From Chengkuizengella marina (lineage in GTDB: Bacteria; Bacillota; Bacilli; Paenibacillales; KCTC-33759), in contig NZ_SIJB01000030.1 of NCBI RefSeq assembly GCF_009910845.1, positions 62,001 through 126,000 of the forward strand: DNA of 64,000 bases, written 5' to 3'. Under the pieces are notes generated by a model that saw only the letters and a program-made list of their open reading frames with translations, did not search any database and was not told the origin of the DNA. Shown here piece by piece: positions 1 through 9,126 of the stretch. Each line of letters starts with the position of its first letter. Position 1 is the stretch's first letter. Made by a program: the position numbers and the translations under genes.

Positions 1-298
1 ATGCGCCTAGCACGGGTGTAATCTATAGAATGAAAGTCTAAGTAGTTATTAAAAAATAACAATATCATAAAATATGCTAATTGATTGGTTCATTAACACA
101 AGCACATTCTCTCAATTTCCATAGCATATTAATGAGTGAACATTTGTTCCAAATTTGAAGCTACAGTAAATAATCCATGCAATGGAGAGCTAACTTGTTT
201 AACTGAAATTCAACCTGTACGATTAGTAGGGTGTGTAAGGATTATGGCAAACACTGGCCCCATTCTTAGTTTTCTTTCAATAGAAGGAGGTGAAATAT

Positions 299-1681
299 AT
301 GCCAAAACACCATAAAAGAAAATTCTGTGATCCAACCATTACCTTAGAAGTCCCGAGTGAAATAAATTGTCAAGGTTGCATTACTGGAAAGGTTACTTCT
401 GATGGAGTGTGTCCAGTAGAAGGTGCAGAAGTCTTTTTCTCGAGTTCATTACCTAATAGCGTCGGTTTTGACCCGAATCCCGCAATAACAGATAATAATG
501 GAGAATATTCGTCAATGGTGACGGTAGCTCCGCCTCTTTTGGGTACGGTTATTACAATCATAGCTAGTACAGAAGTAGATAATATCCCAATATCTGATAC
601 AGAGTTTACAACTGTAAGTTGCGAACTTGCAGCTGAAACAGTGTATGTCACGAATGCATTATCAAATAATGTTACAGCTATTGATGGACAAAATAATACT
701 CCAATCACAACTCTACCCGTTCAAACTCTACCTCAAAGAGTAATCGTTACACCAGATGGAGAATTTGCTTACGTTGCTAATGCAGCTAGTGCTTCTGTTT
801 CAGTAATTCGTGTGTCAGACAATACTTTAGTTGGAAATCCAATAACCACAGGAGGAGGTTCTGTAAATTTAGTTGCAACACCTGATAGTAGGTTTGTCTA
901 CGTCTATAATGTAGAGGCTAAGACGGTTTCTGTGATAGCAGTGAGTGACAGCCCTAGTGTAATCAAAAATATTGATGTTGGAGAAGGTACAGGAGGACCA
1001 ATTCCTTTCAAAAATATTGCGATTACACCAGATGGTCAGTTTGTTTATGTAGCTAATACGCCAGATAGCACGGTGTCTGTTATTCAAACTTCTAATAATG
1101 TTGTTATTAATACGATTCCTGTTCCTAATTTTCCTTTATCTATCGCCAGCACACCTGATAGTAAATTTGTCTATATTGTAAGTTCAAATGGAGAAATAAC
1201 CGTTATCGAAACTTCAAATCAAACCATATTTGATACTATTTTTAATCCAGCTCCGAATCCTCAGAATTTAGCAATTACTCCTAACGGTGAATTTCTCTAT
1301 GTAATTGGTAATTCACAATTTGTTGAAGCTTTTCGAATATCTGATAACACACGGATAGCCAGTATAGAAATATCTCGTGCTAACTTTTCACTTGATATTG
1401 TCATCTCTCCATCATCAGATTTCGTATATGTCATAGCTAATCAAAATTTTGTTACGTTTGGTAGTTTCAATGTTATTGATGTAACGACTAATACAGTAAT
1501 GAAGCAGGTGCAGCTTGGATTTGCACCAAGACAAATGGCTATTAATACGGATGGGAGTCGAGTATATGTGTCTAATGCTGATCCTGATAATGTAGAAGTC
1601 ATCCAAACTTCTAATAATGAATTGATAGCAAATATACCAGCAGGTGGAAATGGAGCTCAAGGTATAGCCGTTACTCCTTAA
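299..1681 (+). CDS. YVTN-family beta-propeller protein with N-terminal Ig-like domain
   Basis: A 460-residue protein without a signal peptide. Residues about 15-105 form a Cys-containing Ig/carboxypeptidase-regulatory-like beta domain. The rest is a run of YVTN-type blades with recurring 'VTPDGEFAYVAN' and 'TPDSKFVYI' motifs, typical of a seven-bladed surface propeller. The start is ATG 299, eight bases after AAGGAGG; a GTG nine bases upstream lies inside that ribosome binding site. Similar propellers occur on spore and cell surfaces of Bacillales, but no anchor or export signal is visible, so the location is unproven. A second propeller gene follows in convergent orientation. Confidence 0.85.
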   Translation: MPKHHKRKFCDPTITLEVPSEINCQGCITGKVTSDGVCPVEGAEVFFSSSLPNSVGFDPNPAITDNNGEYSSMVTVAPPLLGTVITIIASTEVDNIPISDTEFTTVSCELAAETVYVTNALSNNVTAIDGQNNTPITTLPVQTLPQRVIVTPDGEFAYVANAASASVSVIRVSDNTLVGNPITTGGGSVNLVATPDSRFVYVYNVEAKTVSVIAVSDSPSVIKNIDVGEGTGGPIPFKNIAITPDGQFVYVANTPDSTVSVIQTSNNVVINTIPVPNFPLSIASTPDSKFVYIVSSNGEITVIETSNQTIFDTIFNPAPNPQNLAITPNGEFLYVIGNSQFVEAFRISDNTRIASIEISRANFSLDIVISPSSDFVYVIANQNFVTFGSFNVIDVTTNTVMKQVQLGFAPRQMAINTDGSRVYVSNADPDNVEVIQTSNNELIANIPAGGNGAQGIAVTP

Positions 1682-1709
1682 CTATTCCTTTAAAATAAAC
1701 ATTCTCAAA

Positions 1710-1745
1710 TACAACCTCATGATACCTCGTTTGTATCTAGAGGTT
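1710..1745. terminator. hairpin between convergent propeller genes
   Basis: Arms at 1713-1725 and 1733-1745 pair except for two central bases, followed by an AT-rich stretch containing TTTTT. It lies between two convergent genes and could serve either. Confidence 0.45.
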
Positions 1746-1867
1746 TATAATATTTTTACCAAACCTTTTATATTAAAAAAAAAGAATGATTCAATGGTAT
1801 CTCAAATTGTTATAGTACATCCCTTGCTTTAAACACAGGTAATATTAATCCCTTTCGATAGCCCAAA

Positions 1868-2977
1868 TTATGGTTCAACAATAGTATAAGCGTATTTTTT
1901 TGAATTCCTGTTTACTCTAAAAGAATCATCATCAGGAGCAATGACTACATTTGTTGGTGCCTGACCTACTTGAATGGTTGCAATGACCTGATGACGGGTT
2001 ACATCAATCACGGAAATTGTATTACCAGTTCCAAACAATCCAAAATTTGGAACATAAGCCAACCTCCCATCGTTAGTTAAGGAAATGGACACAGGACCAG
2101 TTCCAACAGTAATCGTTTCAATCACTTGATGTTTGGTCGTATCAATGACGGAAACAGTATCCCCTGAACCTTCTGATCCAAAATTAGCGACATACGCAAT
2201 CTTTCCATCAGGTGTAAATGTAACGGAAATCGGCTCAGTTTCAACCCGTATAGTTCCGATTACTTTATGAGTAGCCACATCTATAACGGAAACAACTCTA
2301 TTTCCTGGAACATAAGCTAATGTACCATCTGGAGTGAAAGCAATTGAGAAAACAGCCATCGCTATGGGTACAGTTGCAATCACTTGATGGGAGTTTACAT
2401 CAATCACGGAGAGGGTAGTATCTAAAAAACTAGCAACATAAGCGATTTTTCCATCAGGAGTAAAAGCAGTAAACTGAGGGATGGATCCTACAGGGATGGA
2501 AGCGATTACTTGGTGAGTACTTACTTCAATAACAGATACAAGACAATCTACTTCTGTAAGAATATAAGCCAACTCTCCATTAGGACTGAATGCAACAAAT
2601 ATTGCTGCTCTACCTACCTGAACATTCGCAATGACCTGTTGGGTACTTACATCAATCACAGAGACTAAGCTTATTCCTTCATCTGCTTCCACAATAACAT
2701 AGACGAAATTACCTTCGGGGTTTATGGCAAGAGCGCCCGCCTCTCCTCCTACAGTTATTTTTCCAATTAATTGATGAGTGGTGACATCTATGACAAATAC
2801 AGTATTACTTCCAAGGGAACTGATTGAAAGATAAGCTAATTTTCCATCAGGAGTAAAAACGAGAAAAGCTGGTTCGTTTTCATCTCCAACGGATATTGTC
2901 GCAATCACTTCTTGTTTACTTATATCAATAACTGAAATAGATCTAGAGCCATCATTTACCACATAAGCAATAGACAT
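1868..2977 (-). CDS. YVTN-family beta-propeller repeat protein
   Basis: A 369-residue protein made almost entirely of about 42-residue blades with the pattern 'VSVIDVSTHQVIATI.VG..P...AFTPDGKIAYV'. Eight or so repeats can be counted, enough to close a propeller. There is no N-terminal Ig domain, signal peptide or membrane segment, unlike the propeller at 299. It starts 39 bases after the Cys-rich gene 3017-3466 on the same strand, so the two are probably cotranscribed. The family mediates protein contacts or surface structure; no enzymatic motif is seen. Confidence 0.85.
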   Translation of the reverse strand: MSIAYVVNDGSRSISVIDISKQEVIATISVGDENEPAFLVFTPDGKLAYLSISSLGSNTVFVIDVTTHQLIGKITVGGEAGALAINPEGNFVYVIVEADEGISLVSVIDVSTQQVIANVQVGRAAIFVAFSPNGELAYILTEVDCLVSVIEVSTHQVIASIPVGSIPQFTAFTPDGKIAYVASFLDTTLSVIDVNSHQVIATVPIAMAVFSIAFTPDGTLAYVPGNRVVSVIDVATHKVIGTIRVETEPISVTFTPDGKIAYVANFGSEGSGDTVSVIDTTKHQVIETITVGTGPVSISLTNDGRLAYVPNFGLFGTGNTISVIDVTRHQVIATIQVGQAPTNVVIAPDDDSFRVNRNSKKYAYTIVEP

Positions 2978-3016
2978 CCTGCTCCCCCCTTTTAGATGAA
3001 TAAACTTTATTGAAAC

Positions 3017-3466
3017 TCAATGACAACACTCTTGATAATTTTTGGACATTATGATAGTTCCCTCGTATGATCCACTTACTCGGTTACATGTAGGAGGTAA
3101 ATTTTGCATAGAAAGATCGCATGTATCGGGTGGAACTTTACAAGATCCCACTACCATCGCTTGCTCACCCTCTATTTCAAGTGTACAGACTCCCCTCGCT
3201 ATCATACTTTTTTTCTGTCCTGGGAAAACTTTTATCTTTTTTATGATTTTCCCTTTAGGTGATAATAACTTTGCTATAATTGTACAATTTTCTATTAAGT
3301 TCGTTAAACCACCTGTTCTTTGTGGATCACAATAAATAGAATTATTTTTAATATCAATACAAATATCTACTATGTTAGTTGACACTACATATTGCTCAAT
3401 TATTGGTTTCCCATCAGCATCTAAACAATTCTGCACGATACATCCTGATATTGGACAATGTATCAT
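3017..3466 (-). CDS. Cys-rich small protein, possible spore-surface or appendage-type
   Basis: A 149-residue protein with about twelve cysteines, starting MIHCPISGCIVQNC and ending in ECCH. The middle alternates beta-like stretches with a 'VFPGQKKS' turn, which distantly recalls endospore-appendage (DUF3992-like) proteins; this resemblance is weak. ATG 3466 is preferred because GAGGTGATT, a near-complete match to the anti-Shine-Dalgarno, sits seven bases upstream. A GTG four codons earlier is possible. No signal peptide is visible. The gene precedes a beta-propeller gene on the same strand, and disulfide-rich proteins with propellers fit a spore outer layer. Confidence 0.6.
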   Translation of the reverse strand: MIHCPISGCIVQNCLDADGKPIIEQYVVSTNIVDICIDIKNNSIYCDPQRTGGLTNLIENCTIIAKLLSPKGKIIKKIKVFPGQKKSMIARGVCTLEIEGEQAMVVGSCKVPPDTCDLSMQNLPPTCNRVSGSYEGTIIMSKNYQECCH

Positions 3467-3694
3467 TGATTTAATCACCTCACACCTCTATTTTATGTTT
3501 TGAAAAGATACTAGATAGATTAATCTTTCTTGTTAAATCAATTGAGAAGCTAATATATAGTTTATTATCATTTGTTATTGAATATTCGCACTTTTGGGTA
3601 ACAGTAATTCAATATTTGACTCGTTCTCGAATATTTATCACATTTTGCTTAATGTATGTTTTCTATCATTATCTTAAAAAATAAAGGTGATAGA

Positions 3695-3873
3695 ATGCTT
3701 TAACTTGTATAAAGAAGAGCCTGAGCTATCAAGTCATTCGTTATACTAAATTCGTCTCTATTATTGCTATGGTTGGACTACCTCTTGTTCTAATAAGTAA
3801 CATTTTTGATTTTTATTTACTTAGATTTGTTTTAGTTTTGGGATTTTCTTTTATTTTTATATTTGCTATTTAA
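3695..3873 (+). pseudogene. frameshifted small membrane-protein remnant
   Basis: AAAGGTGAT followed by ATG at 3695 gives only two codons before a stop. The frame open from 3694 to 3873 encodes two hydrophobic segments ('IAMVGLPLVLI' and 'FVLVLGFSFIFIFAI') but has no start. A shift near the start would join ribosome binding site and reading frame, so this looks like a decayed two-helix protein. The flanks 3467-3694 and 3874-3954 hold nothing else I can support. Confidence 0.35.
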
Positions 3874-3954
3874 AATATTTAAATGAAAAAGATTCTAAAT
3901 CTATCGCGAAGAAAATAATAGAATGGTGTTTGATAAAATGAATCTTGAAAATAA

Positions 3955-5022
3955 CTACTTGGCTATTTCAATATTGGATTTTTTTATTAAATCTTTTAAA
4001 GCTGGTCTTTCATTGCCATTTCTTCCAACAACATGCGTAGCAGTTACTAATGAATTTAGAACCGCCTCTTCGGTAGCTTCTCCAATCGCTCTAAATGCCA
4101 GGTCCATATCTTCTTCATGAATCATTGAAACCAAATGACATTGAGAAGTTTTTTCATGAGGTATCTTTGTAGCTGTGGTAAAGCCTATTACCACTTCACC
4201 ACTCCCATTGGTAATAATGGAACCAGTACGAGATAAACCTGTTACTACTCGTTTGATAATACGGTTTAGCTGCCTTTCTGAAACAGGGAGATCAGTACCA
4301 GCAATGATGATTATAGACCCTTTGTTCTTTTCCTCGTAAGAAATGTTAATAGCATCTCTCAATTCCTCTCCAACAGCTTTACCATTTATTTTCAAGTCAC
4401 TCAAAATTCCGAAGTTAGATAATACCAAAACACCCATGGTATAAGTTCCATGTTCCATTGGCATTAGTCTAGAGGAAGTTCCAATTCCACCTTTTAAAGA
4501 ATAACATAACATCCCTGTTCCTGCTCCAACGGTACCTTCCTTAAATTCTGATGATGCATTTGATAATGCTTTGATAACATGCTCTTTCGTAATAAATCTA
4601 CCTCGAATGTCGTTTAGTAGCATATCATTACACTCACATATAATTGGATTAACTGATCCTGTCGAACGACCAATTTCTGGATTATGATCTAGCATATGCT
4701 CAATTAAAGCATCGGCTGCCGTTCCAATACTTAACGTATTTGTTAATATGATTGGAGTTTCTAATGTTCCTAACTCCTCAATTTGAATCGTACCTATTGT
4801 TTTTCCAAAACCATTTATCACGTAACTTGAGGCTATTAATTTATCTCTAAATATATTCCCTTGATGAGGTACGATAGCGGTGACACCTGTTTGAATCTCC
4901 TTATTGCTAAGCGTTACATGTCCGACGGTTACTCCTCCTAGGTCTGTAATTGAGTTTAAGTTTCCTGTATCTAAGCGGCCTATTTTTACTCCATAATCTC
5001 TTATTCTTTTTTGCCCTAACAT
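3955..5022 (-). CDS. P1 family peptidase (DmpA / L-aminopeptidase D-esterase)
   Basis: A 355-residue cytoplasmic protein of the DmpA/S58 family, Ntn-like hydrolases that self-cleave before a catalytic Ser and release N-terminal residues from short peptides. The N-terminus 'LDTGNLNSITDLGGVTVGH' and the segment 'EGTVGAGTGMLCYSLKGGIGTSSR' (split over two conserved blocks) are characteristic. The cleavage nucleophile is expected in 'GIGTSS' around residue 180. The length is normal. It ends 30 bases before the next minus-strand gene's start region and may share its transcript (upstream 5054-5893). The substrate cannot be told from sequence. Confidence 0.85.
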   Translation of the reverse strand: MLGQKRIRDYGVKIGRLDTGNLNSITDLGGVTVGHVTLSNKEIQTGVTAIVPHQGNIFRDKLIASSYVINGFGKTIGTIQIEELGTLETPIILTNTLSIGTAADALIEHMLDHNPEIGRSTGSVNPIICECNDMLLNDIRGRFITKEHVIKALSNASSEFKEGTVGAGTGMLCYSLKGGIGTSSRLMPMEHGTYTMGVLVLSNFGILSDLKINGKAVGEELRDAINISYEEKNKGSIIIIAGTDLPVSERQLNRIIKRVVTGLSRTGSIITNGSGEVVIGFTTATKIPHEKTSQCHLVSMIHEEDMDLAFRAIGEATEEAVLNSLVTATHVVGRNGNERPALKDLIKKSNIEIAK

Positions 5023-5053
5023 ATTTATCCGCCTTTCATCCTTGTCATTCTAT

Positions 5054-5893
5054 CTATTCTTTCGTTTGAAAAGGAATTGTCTGAGTCACCTTCATGGTTT
5101 TCATACGCGGGAATCGTCCATCTAAGTTGTTTTCAAGTATCCACTCATGATGAGTTTCTGCAATCATGGGGTTGTCATTCACTGAAATGCCCTCCCATTC
5201 AAAATCTACTGAAACATGTAGGGTCTGATCATTATTTTCTCGAACAGAGAAATTTTTTGGATAATGAGCACTATCTTTCACTTGAATCGTTGCTAACCAT
5301 TGCTTAAATTGATCCATATTGACAATCTTTGATGTCGTACTTAAATCTAATTCGAACTGATCAGTTAAAAGCTCATCAAATTTATCGCCATTGACACTTG
5401 CGGTTTCCATTAAATATAACCAATAATGCATAAATGATTTTGCCCGATTCTCACCATAAGCAGCTGAAAATTGTGGGTTCGCAATGCTCCCTGTAGGTTC
5501 TAGCTTGACTTCAGTGAACAGAGGAAGATCATTGTCTCTAAGCTTTAAAATAGTGGAATAATGAATGGTATAACTATATCGACTTTCATCTGGACGTATG
5601 TTTTGATAAAGTATATCCGCTTCAAGTGAAAGGTTATTGTTATCCAAACGTTTTACTTGGGTATGTTGAACATGATGAGCATTTTGCCATCCTTCATACA
5701 TCATCAATCGTTCTTCTAAACCATCCTTCCCTTTCGTTGTTCCTGCTTGAGATGAAATTTCGATATCATCTGCTAAAATATCGAGTTGATTGCTAATACG
5801 AGCTTTATTAAAAGGCACCTCATATACTTGATACCAACGATAATATTGTGTTAAAGCCAAATGATTGTCTTTTGTTTGAATAAATTGATCCAT
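5054..5893 (-). CDS. tandem SnoaL/NTF2-like protein
   Basis: A 279-residue protein with two NTF2-like halves. The first (about 10-130) carries 'YRWYQVYEVPFNKARISNQLDI' type residues and the second (about 150-275) carries 'KFDELLTDQFELDLS...'. Such alpha+beta cone folds act as small-molecule isomerases, hydrolases or binding proteins; no catalytic set can be assigned. A good AAGGAG precedes the ATG. About 150 bases upstream lies a MerR-type promoter on the same strand, so expression is probably induced by a small molecule or electrophile. The peptidase gene follows 31 bases downstream. Confidence 0.65.
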   Translation of the reverse strand: MDQFIQTKDNHLALTQYYRWYQVYEVPFNKARISNQLDILADDIEISSQAGTTKGKDGLEERLMMYEGWQNAHHVQHTQVKRLDNNNLSLEADILYQNIRPDESRYSYTIHYSTILKLRDNDLPLFTEVKLEPTGSIANPQFSAAYGENRAKSFMHYWLYLMETASVNGDKFDELLTDQFELDLSTTSKIVNMDQFKQWLATIQVKDSAHYPKNFSVRENNDQTLHVSVDFEWEGISVNDNPMIAETHHEWILENNLDGRFPRMKTMKVTQTIPFQTKE

Positions 5894-6047
5894 TTCTCAA
5901 AACTCCTTTTTATTCTAATTTTAATTTAACAAAACGAATGATTTGTGCATTATCCTTTCCTTTACCGAGTTAATTTATTTAACAATGTCAGTCCTTTACG
6001 GTTTGTTATGCAATGTGTCCTTTCTATTATTTTTATTTTTTGATTTG

Positions 6048-6078
6048 ATTATAAAGGTTAAAGTTAACTCTAAGTCAA
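6048..6078 (-). promoter_or_regulatory. MerR-type promoter with 19-bp spacer
   Basis: On the minus strand TTGACT (6078-6073) and TATAAT (6053-6048) are separated by 19 bases, too long for normal sigma-A use but the hallmark of MerR-activated promoters. The spacer contains the dyad TTAGAGTTAACTTTAA, which differs from a perfect palindrome at one pair. It faces the SnoaL-like gene at 5054-5893. No merR gene is present in the window. Confidence 0.75.
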
Positions 6079-6353
6079 GTGAATAAATCTATCTTAATAG
6101 AAATTAGTTTCTTGACCTATATCATATTCATTTCTTCTTTCATAGAATATCGTATGAAACTAGAAAGGGGAACTATAGAGTATATGAAAAAAAAATCTAT
6201 GAAAAAGGAGTGTCGCGTAGGAGAACATAAGGGATATCTGTTTTAATTGTTCCAACTCTACGGTGTGTTTATCTTATCAATATACTCTCTAGCTTATTTT
6301 GTTATAGATCAAACTTTGTGTAATGACGATTATTAAAACTTATTTCATTTTCT

Positions 6354-6383
6354 ATTGACCGACTCTTAGTCAATTATTATATT
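6354..6383 (+). promoter_or_regulatory. sigma-A promoter with overlapping operator-like dyad
   Basis: TTGACC (6355-6360), a 17-base spacer and TATATT (6378-6383) form a good vegetative promoter. ATTGAC at 6354-6359 and GTCAAT at 6369-6374 make an inverted repeat overlapping the -35 box, which suggests a repressor site. It would drive the hydrolase gene at 6479. Confidence 0.6.
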
Positions 6384-6478
6384 AGAGATAACAATTTCAG
6401 TAATATTTTGGTAATAACAGTGCCTGATCAGAAATTAAATTGTTGATAAGCTTGTTGACCTAATAAGGGGGAAAAGAT

Positions 6479-7234
6479 ATGGATTTGAATTATGAAGTAC
6501 ACGGTACAGGCGAACCAATCGTTATGATTCATAGCCCAGGAGTAGATATGAGAGAATGGAAGTACATCGTACCTCATTTGGCACAGACAAACGAGGTTGT
6601 CATTTTTGACGGTCGAGGTGCCGGGAAATCGCCAGCACCAGTTGAACCATCTGATTTTGTTAATGATGTGCTAAGGCTGATCGATCACTTAGGGATTGAA
6701 AAGGCCACTCTTGTTGGTCATTCAATGGGGGGACAAATTGCAACTGATTTCACTCTTACATATCCTGACAAAGTAAAAAAACTTGTATTAATTTCTCCTT
6801 CTTTAACGGGATTTAAATATTCCAGTGAATTTACTGAATGGATGCAGAAAGTAAATTCTGTTGCACCAGATGTTGAAAAACTTGTTGAGATGTCGTTAAG
6901 TGGTCCAAATTACAGTATTACCATGTCTAGCCCACATCAAGGGTTTCTCTATGAAATGACGAGACACTATATGAACAAAGTATTTACTGAATGGAAGAAC
7001 TTTGAGATTATTTGGCCTGAACCACCAGCGATTGAAAGATTACATGAGATTAAAGCAAGTACTCTTTTTATTCAAGGGGATAAGGAATGGGAAGATCTTT
7101 ATCGAATCTCTGAACACTTCAAACAAGTACAATCCATTCGTTTTATCATCGTTGAAGGTGCAGATCATATGGTAACACTGACTCATCCTGAAAAAATCGT
7201 CAATTATATTGATCTATTTTTACACCAAGGGTAA
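6479..7234 (+). CDS. alpha/beta-fold hydrolase
   Basis: A 251-residue single-domain hydrolase. 'HSPGVDMREW' marks the oxyanion-hole loop, 'GHSMGG' near residue 84 the nucleophile elbow with its Ser, and 'GADHMVTLTHPEKIV' near the C-terminus the catalytic His. The acidic residue is probably in 'FIQGDKEWED'. There is no signal peptide, so it is cytoplasmic. The family includes esterases, lactonases and dehalogenases; the substrate is not evident. It is a single-gene unit behind a promoter with an operator-like repeat, with AAGGGGG before the ATG. Confidence 0.85.
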   Translation: MDLNYEVHGTGEPIVMIHSPGVDMREWKYIVPHLAQTNEVVIFDGRGAGKSPAPVEPSDFVNDVLRLIDHLGIEKATLVGHSMGGQIATDFTLTYPDKVKKLVLISPSLTGFKYSSEFTEWMQKVNSVAPDVEKLVEMSLSGPNYSITMSSPHQGFLYEMTRHYMNKVFTEWKNFEIIWPEPPAIERLHEIKASTLFIQGDKEWEDLYRISEHFKQVQSIRFIIVEGADHMVTLTHPEKIVNYIDLFLHQG

Positions 7235-7446
7235 TTGAATAATGCCTTACAACGTAAAGTTCAAATATCTGCATTTCCTTAGAATATTCCTATTGATTTT
7301 TTTCAATCTTAAGCATAAATATCTAAATTTAACGAATACTACCTTTTAGAGTAAAAACATGGGGCGATTAAGAGTGTGAAGGTACAATAATCGTCTTCTT
7401 TATAAAATTTTAGGCAAACAGTTAGAAAAAATAGGAGGTTTTATAG

Positions 7447-7944
7447 TTGACAAAGAAAAAGAATGCATTGGTTTTGTTGATATTCATGATGATCATGTCA
7501 TTCTCAACAGGAGTATTTGCTGAAGATAACCCACAAAGTAAAAAGGATATTGTGGATATAGCAGTAGAAGCAGGTGACTTTAATACGTTGGCAGCTGCTT
7601 TGGAGAAAGCTGGATTGGTCGAAACACTAAAAGAAAAAGGGCCATTTACTGTATTTGCTCCCACAGATGAGGCGTTTGAAAAACTTCTAGATGAATTAGA
7701 CATATCTGCAGAAGAGTTGTTAGCTAGAGAAGACTTGAAAAAAATTCTTCTGTACCATGTTGTACCTGGAAAAGTGATGTCTGGTGATCTTAAAGATGGG
7801 ATGAAAGTGAAAACGTTGGCTAATAAAAAAGTGGAAATCTCACTGGATCCTATTCAAGTGAATAACGCAAATGTCGTAAAAGCGGACATAGAGGCTTCCA
7901 ATGGTGTTATTCATGTCATTGATGAAGTCTTATTGCCCCAATAA
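7447..7944 (+). CDS. secreted fasciclin-domain protein
   Basis: A 165-residue protein with an N-terminal signal peptide (KKK, hydrophobic core, cleavage after 'VFA') and one fasciclin (FAS1) domain over nearly all the rest. The H1 motif '[14 protein letters not shown]' and H2 motif '[13 protein letters not shown]' are both intact. FAS1 proteins mediate adhesion or matrix contacts outside the cell. The start is TTG 7447, with AGGAGG eight bases upstream. A perfect 12-bp terminator follows. Confidence 0.9.
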   Translation: MTKKKNALVLLIFMMIMSFSTGVFAEDNPQSKKDIVDIAVEAGDFNTLAAALEKAGLVETLKEKGPFTVFAPTDEAFEKLLDELDISAEELLAREDLKKILLYHVVPGKVMSGDLKDGMKVKTLANKKVEISLDPIQVNNANVVKADIEASNGVIHVIDEVLLPQ

Positions 7945-7972
7945 CCTGGATTTAAGAACGATTAAAATGGAC

Positions 7973-8002
7973 AAGACTGAATTCTTAATTGAATTCAGTC
8001 TT
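7973..8002. terminator. bidirectional terminator
   Basis: AAGACTGAATTC at 7973-7984 and GAATTCAGTCTT at 7991-8002 form a perfect 12-bp stem with a six-base loop, followed by a T-rich run. It sits between the fasciclin gene and the convergent CotZ-like gene. Confidence 0.85.
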
Positions 8003-8017
8003 TATTTATCATTATGT

Positions 8018-8410
8018 CTATAGATCTATGATTTGAAATGAACTTATCGTATTACAGTCAACAGTTATAAACAGATTCGTGGGATCAATATCAAATTCAA
8101 GATTACTATCAGTACAAATTTGATTTAATGGAACACAGCAATTTTCCCCTGGGTCAATTGTACGTCCTTCATTTGGTTTTAACAATTCAAGCGTAATGCA
8201 TTTTTTACAGCTATCAACTTCTTCGACTCGAAAATAAACAGTTATATAACATGGTTCAAGAGGATCAGTTGAAGAATTAAGAATATCACCAAAAGCATAT
8301 AACAACGTATTGTCTTTTTTTGTTAAAATAATAACATCTCCTATATTTTTTAAGGCCTCACAAATACAATTTTCTTTCCTTTGAGGCTTTTTTCTTTTTT
8401 TATCTGCCAT
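8018..8410 (-). CDS. CotY/CotZ-family spore coat/crust protein
   Basis: A 130-residue Cys-rich protein. The order of blocks matches B. subtilis CotZ as I remember it: 'ENCICEAL.NI' near the N-terminus, 'LLYAFGDI', 'ITVYFRVEEVDSCKKCITLELLKP', a 'GENCCVP' loop and a C-terminal 'FITVDCNTISSFQII'. Quoted blocks are separated. CotY and CotZ self-assemble through disulfides into the outermost spore layer. The N-terminus is rich in Lys (MADKKRKKPQRK). ATG 8410 follows GGAGGTG by six bases; an upstream in-frame ATG has no such site. It implies a sporulating host. Confidence 0.75.
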   Translation of the reverse strand: MADKKRKKPQRKENCICEALKNIGDVIILTKKDNTLLYAFGDILNSSTDPLEPCYITVYFRVEEVDSCKKCITLELLKPNEGRTIDPGENCCVPLNQICTDSNLEFDIDPTNLFITVDCNTISSFQIIDL

Positions 8411-8622
8411 GAAAAACACCTCCATATTTTGAGATAGAATAGAATATGATTTTGAACATGAATCTGTATGGATGGGTATCATGGTTTTTTTTTCGATTGT
8501 GCTTTTGTCTTTTATTTAAAAAAATGATTAGTTGCTAACATAAATTCTTTATTATATTATCAAAATATGGTAACAATTTGTGGCAATAGAGTAAAAGTAT
8601 AATCTAAGGAGTTGACTTATTG

Positions 8623-9051
8623 ATGTCTCTGCAATTATCACCTTATTTGATGATGAATGGAAATGGAAAGGAAGTGATTGAATTTTATAAAAAAGCACTA
8701 GATGCTGAGATTCTTTATTACCAATCTTTGGGAAATATGTGTGAAAACTCTGATTATCCAATTCCAGAAGAAGCTAAGGAACTTGTTGGATACGCTTCGC
8801 TAAAAATTGGAAATTCAATCTTAATGCTTTCCGATTCACATCCAGGTCAACCCCATCAAATTGGTAATCAAGTTACAATCTGTATTACTGCTGACGATAA
8901 TGAAAAGTGTAAACAAATTTTTGAAGCATTGCAGGATAACGGCGGCCAAGTGATCATGCCACTGCAAAAGGCTCCTATTAGTCCTTCATATGGTATTGTA
9001 ACAGATAGATTCGGTGTTACATTTCAAATTTATACTAAGATGCAACAGTAA
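8623..9051 (+). CDS. PhnB-like VOC family protein
   Basis: A 142-residue protein of the vicinal oxygen chelate superfamily, in the PhnB / YjdN-type branch. It starts 'LSPYLMMNGNGKEVIEFYKKAL' (conserved opening shown in part), carries 'ILMLSDSHPG', and ends 'GIVTDRFGVTFQI', the usual family signature. These proteins are often annotated as glyoxalase or bleomycin resistance-like, but the substrate is unknown. ATG 8623 is chosen; TTG 8620 is equally spaced from AAGGAG and cannot be excluded. It is monocistronic. Confidence 0.85.
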   Translation: MSLQLSPYLMMNGNGKEVIEFYKKALDAEILYYQSLGNMCENSDYPIPEEAKELVGYASLKIGNSILMLSDSHPGQPHQIGNQVTICITADDNEKCKQIFEALQDNGGQVIMPLQKAPISPSYGIVTDRFGVTFQIYTKMQQ

Positions 9052-9066
9052 ATTATTTTATGTAAA

Positions 9067-9095
9067 CCGGTGCATTTCTTGAAGAAGTGTGCCTT
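9067..9095 (+). terminator. terminator after VOC gene
   Basis: GGTGCATTTC pairs with GAAGTGTGCC, counting G-T pairs, followed by TTTTA. It lies 15 bases after the VOC stop codon. Confidence 0.5.
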
Positions 9096-9126
9096 TTACA
9101 TTTTAGGACAATCTTTTAATTCTATA

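Larger units (their letters stand above)
5894..6478. other. intergenic region with divergent promoters
   Basis: A 585-base divergent gap. It holds the MerR-type promoter on the minus strand (6048-6078) and a sigma-A promoter on the plus strand (6355-6383). A 20-codon frame at 6184-6246 lacks a well-placed ribosome binding site and I do not call it a gene. Confidence 0.6.

Noticed and set aside
1-298. Possible gene or regulatory element at the window start
   Set aside because: No frame with a ribosome site and no clear promoter; nothing supportable before the ribosome site of the gene at 299.
6184-6246. 20-codon frame MKKKSMKKEC...
   Set aside because: The possible AAAGGGG site is too far from the ATG, and nothing else supports it.
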